This document shows positions 7,052 through 8,708 of a stretch of 8,708 bases of DNA, piece after piece. Position numbers and translations under genes: made by a program. Below the pieces are notes generated by a model. That model worked only from the letters and a program-made list of their open reading frames with translations. It was not told the origin of the DNA and did not search any database. Each line of letters begins with the position of its first letter. Position 1 is the stretch's first letter. The DNA lies in contig CAJQKX010000182.1 of assembly GCA_905479025.1 (NCBI GenBank), positions 1-8,708 on the forward strand, read 5' to 3'. Source of the stretch: an uncultured Paraglaciecola sp. (GTDB lineage Bacteria; Pseudomonadota; Gammaproteobacteria; Enterobacterales; Alteromonadaceae).

Positions 7052-8708
7052 GTTTCACCTCTATAAATTGGTTCTTATTTTCATAATTTGACAGCTCTAA
7101 TATCCATGTCGTGTCTTTTTTATTCGTTGTGACCAATGTAAATCCAAAATCACTATATAAATTTTCTACCATCGCATTTTTTTCTGTTTTATAGTAATTC
7201 CCTTGAATCTTAGTCACACCGAGATTGATACATCTCCTAACCAAATCATCTAGCATTGCACTCTCCATATCTCTTTTTAACACTCGGCAACTCATCAGCC
7301 ATAGATCTATAAAACATGTATCGTTTTTTAATCTCCCAACGATTATGGAAATTAATCCGTTATCACCAAACTTGTCAGTTAACTTACCATAAATCTTTAT
7401 ATATACCGGGTCGTGGGCAATATTATCTATTTCAGGACGTGAGTATCTTTTAGTCGTTAGGTTGAATTGATTAGTTTTGTTCGTAAGCTGCGCAATGCGG
7501 TCAAGATATATTTCAGAAAAGCTAAAAATCTCAGCCTTCATTTCTAAAGAGACAAGAAATTCGCCGTAACTATTAAATGTTGCTTTCTCCTTACTTCGTA
7601 AATTATTAGTCTTATAATATTCATTTCGCTTAATATCATCTTTAGATAGTGAAATAGGCTCAAAGTAACCATTCCGATCGATAAAATCGATAAAATCAAT
7701 GACATCATTACCTACATTTGGCACTGCCACAGATGGGAGTTGTGAACGTACAATTTCCCGTTCTACAGGGTTATCATCGATGAAGACTAAACTGTCCAGC
7801 CCAATATTGATATCTTGAGCTATGGCCTCTATATTTACATCTTTACCATCCCAATTAGCCTTAAAAGATGTAAAGTCAGTCAAATTTAAAACGCTGTCAG
7901 GATGAGTAAAGCCCTCTTCAGCATTTTTAAGATCATTTTTAGAACTCACAGCTAAGGTAATACCTCTGTCTCTCAGTTCACTGACATAATGCTGGAATAC
8001 TGTAAAACTCTCGGCGATGGCATTCTCCTGGCCTATACTAATACCGTGGATCCCGTCATCTCCAATCACGCCACCCCAGCAAGTATTATCAAGATCAAGA
8101 ATCAAACACTTTTTCGAGAGCCCCTTAATAGCTAAAATTATATTGGTAATGTTAAGGGCCAACTCAGGAATCGCATCCATAGAGACGGCATATTTTGCAC
8201 GATGCCATAAAGATGGATCGAACCAATGACGAATGCCAAAGTGTGCTGACAAGAAATTGATATCGTTAATGAATAAATTGCTAATATTCCTAGCACTTTC
8301 AGAAAATTCGTTATTAAGTCTATTTATAAACCAACTACGACCATGTACGTCATAAGAATCTAAGTTTCCCAGACTTCTATTCAAAGGATAATCAAAATTA
8401 TTTTGAATTATCATGCAGTCGAACCTCTTTAAAGAAGCCCACATTTCTTTATATCGACTTATTTCATCTCCTAATAACTGTTCTATCTCTTGAATATTGG
8501 CAGAAAACTCAGGGAATTTGCGAATATTCTTGTTCGTAACATGGATATAAATTATATCCGGTGAAAACGCCTCGAGATCAGATGACCCAAATAGCGAATC
8601 TTCATAGTACATATTATACTCAGACTCGTAAAAGGTGGGTCTCACTCCCCGGTCTAAAAGAAAAATCTCCAATATGTTTTTGATTTCGGTAGTAGTTGAT
8701 CCACCGAG
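7044..8708 (-). CDS. FkbH-like HAD-IIIC phosphatase/acyltransferase (5' end cut by window edge)
   Basis: This protein resembles the FkbH family, whose studied members (for example FkbH and OzmB in polyketide pathways) take D-1,3-bisphosphoglycerate, remove phosphate and load glycerate on an acyl carrier protein. The frame is open to the window edge, giving 555 codons including the stop. A TTG at 8672 is not the true start, because the preceding residues GGSTTTEIKNI already look like the family's SGNH-like N-terminal region. Numbered from the first visible codon, a HAD domain follows: DLDNT (205-209) with the nucleophile Asp, then CWGG, SSKND (255-259), a Lys in FKANW (about 283) and FIDDNPVERE (309-318). 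The C-terminal part has QFNLTTKRY (414-422) and FGDNGL (447-452) in a GNAT-like acyltransferase domain. The stop lies 8 nt inside the next gene, an acyl carrier protein, which supports a shared task. Family call is firm; the exact acyl substrate is inferred. Confidence 0.93.
   Translation of the reverse strand, partial: LGGSTTTEIKNILEIFLLDRGVRPTFYESEYNMYYEDSLFGSSDLEAFSPDIIYIHVTNKNIRKFPEFSANIQEIEQLLGDEISRYKEMWASLKRFDCMIIQNNFDYPLNRSLGNLDSYDVHGRSWFINRLNNEFSESARNISNLFINDINFLSAHFGIRHWFDPSLWHRAKYAVSMDAIPELALNITNIILAIKGLSKKCLILDLDNTCWGGVIGDDGIHGISIGQENAIAESFTVFQHYVSELRDRGITLAVSSKNDLKNAEEGFTHPDSVLNLTDFTSFKANWDGKDVNIEAIAQDINIGLDSLVFIDDNPVEREIVRSQLPSVAVPNVGNDVIDFIDFIDRNGYFEPISLSKDDIKRNEYYKTNNLRSKEKATFNSYGEFLVSLEMKAEIFSFSEIYLDRIAQLTNKTNQFNLTTKRYSRPEIDNIAHDPVYIKIYGKLTDKFGDNGLISIIVGRLKNDTCFIDLWLMSCRVLKRDMESAMLDDLVRRCINLGVTKIQGNYYKTEKNAMVENLYSDFGFTLVTTNKKDTTWILELSNYENKNQFIEVKHD
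7056..7062 (-). promoter_or_regulatory. ribosome binding site of the acyl carrier protein gene
   Basis: AGAGGTG on the minus strand, ending 4 nt before ATG 7051. It sits within the last codons of the FkbH-like gene and fixes the ACP start. Confidence 0.65.
7680..7697. repeat. perfect 9-bp tandem duplication inside the FkbH-like gene
   Basis: GATAAAATC occurs twice back to back on the plus strand. On the coding strand it gives Asp-Phe-Ile twice, in the linker just after the HAD domain (DVIDFIDFIDRNGYFE). It keeps the frame and may be a slippage product. Confidence 0.6.

Noticed and set aside
8636..8672. TTG at 8672 as the true start of the FkbH-like gene
   Set aside because: The frame stays open to the window edge and the residues before the TTG (GGSTTTEIKNI) fit the family, so the gene begins beyond 8708.

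Overview
The window is a stretch of a surface polysaccharide locus (O-antigen or capsule, Wzx/Wzy-dependent type). All eight recognisable genes lie on the minus strand, so transcription runs from high to low coordinates. It suggests a Gram-negative bacterium, most likely a gammaproteobacterium. The gene block fnlA-fnlB-fnlC-wbuB (wbjB-wbjC-wbjD-wbjE in Pseudomonas aeruginosa naming) is the classical L-FucNAc block of such O-antigen clusters, and the base composition looks AT-rich, as is usual for these loci. The species cannot be fixed from this window.

Layout in transcription order: (1) 8708-7044, an FkbH-like HAD-IIIC/GNAT protein, cut by the right edge; (2) 7051-6803, an acyl carrier protein, overlapping the FkbH gene by 8 nt; (3) 6779-5931, an RmlD-like short-chain dehydrogenase/reductase (SDR) starting at TTG behind a near-perfect Shine-Dalgarno (SD) site; (4) 5937-4708, a multi-pass membrane protein best read as the repeat-unit polymerase Wzy; (5) 4721-3678 fnlA, (6) 3677-2559 fnlB and (7) 2552-1416 fnlC, which make UDP-L-FucNAc from UDP-GlcNAc; (8) 1266-70, a GT4 glycosyltransferase of the WbuB/WbjE type that probably transfers L-FucNAc. 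Genes 1 to 7 overlap, abut or are at most 23 nt apart, so they form one operon. A 149-nt gap without a gene separates fnlC from the glycosyltransferase.

How they fit together: FnlA, FnlB and FnlC build the sugar nucleotide, WbuB adds the sugar to the lipid-linked unit, and Wzy polymerises the finished unit in the periplasm. The FkbH/ACP pair is the unusual part. By family precedent it makes a glyceryl- or related hydroxyacyl-ACP thioester, so the polysaccharide may carry a small hydroxyacyl group on a sugar. The RmlD-like SDR has no sure substrate and has His where the catalytic Tyr of YxxxK should be. No flippase (wzx), initiating sugar-phosphate transferase or chain-length regulator is inside the window. 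No tRNA, rRNA, insertion sequence, CRISPR array, JUMPstart/ops element or convincing terminator was seen.
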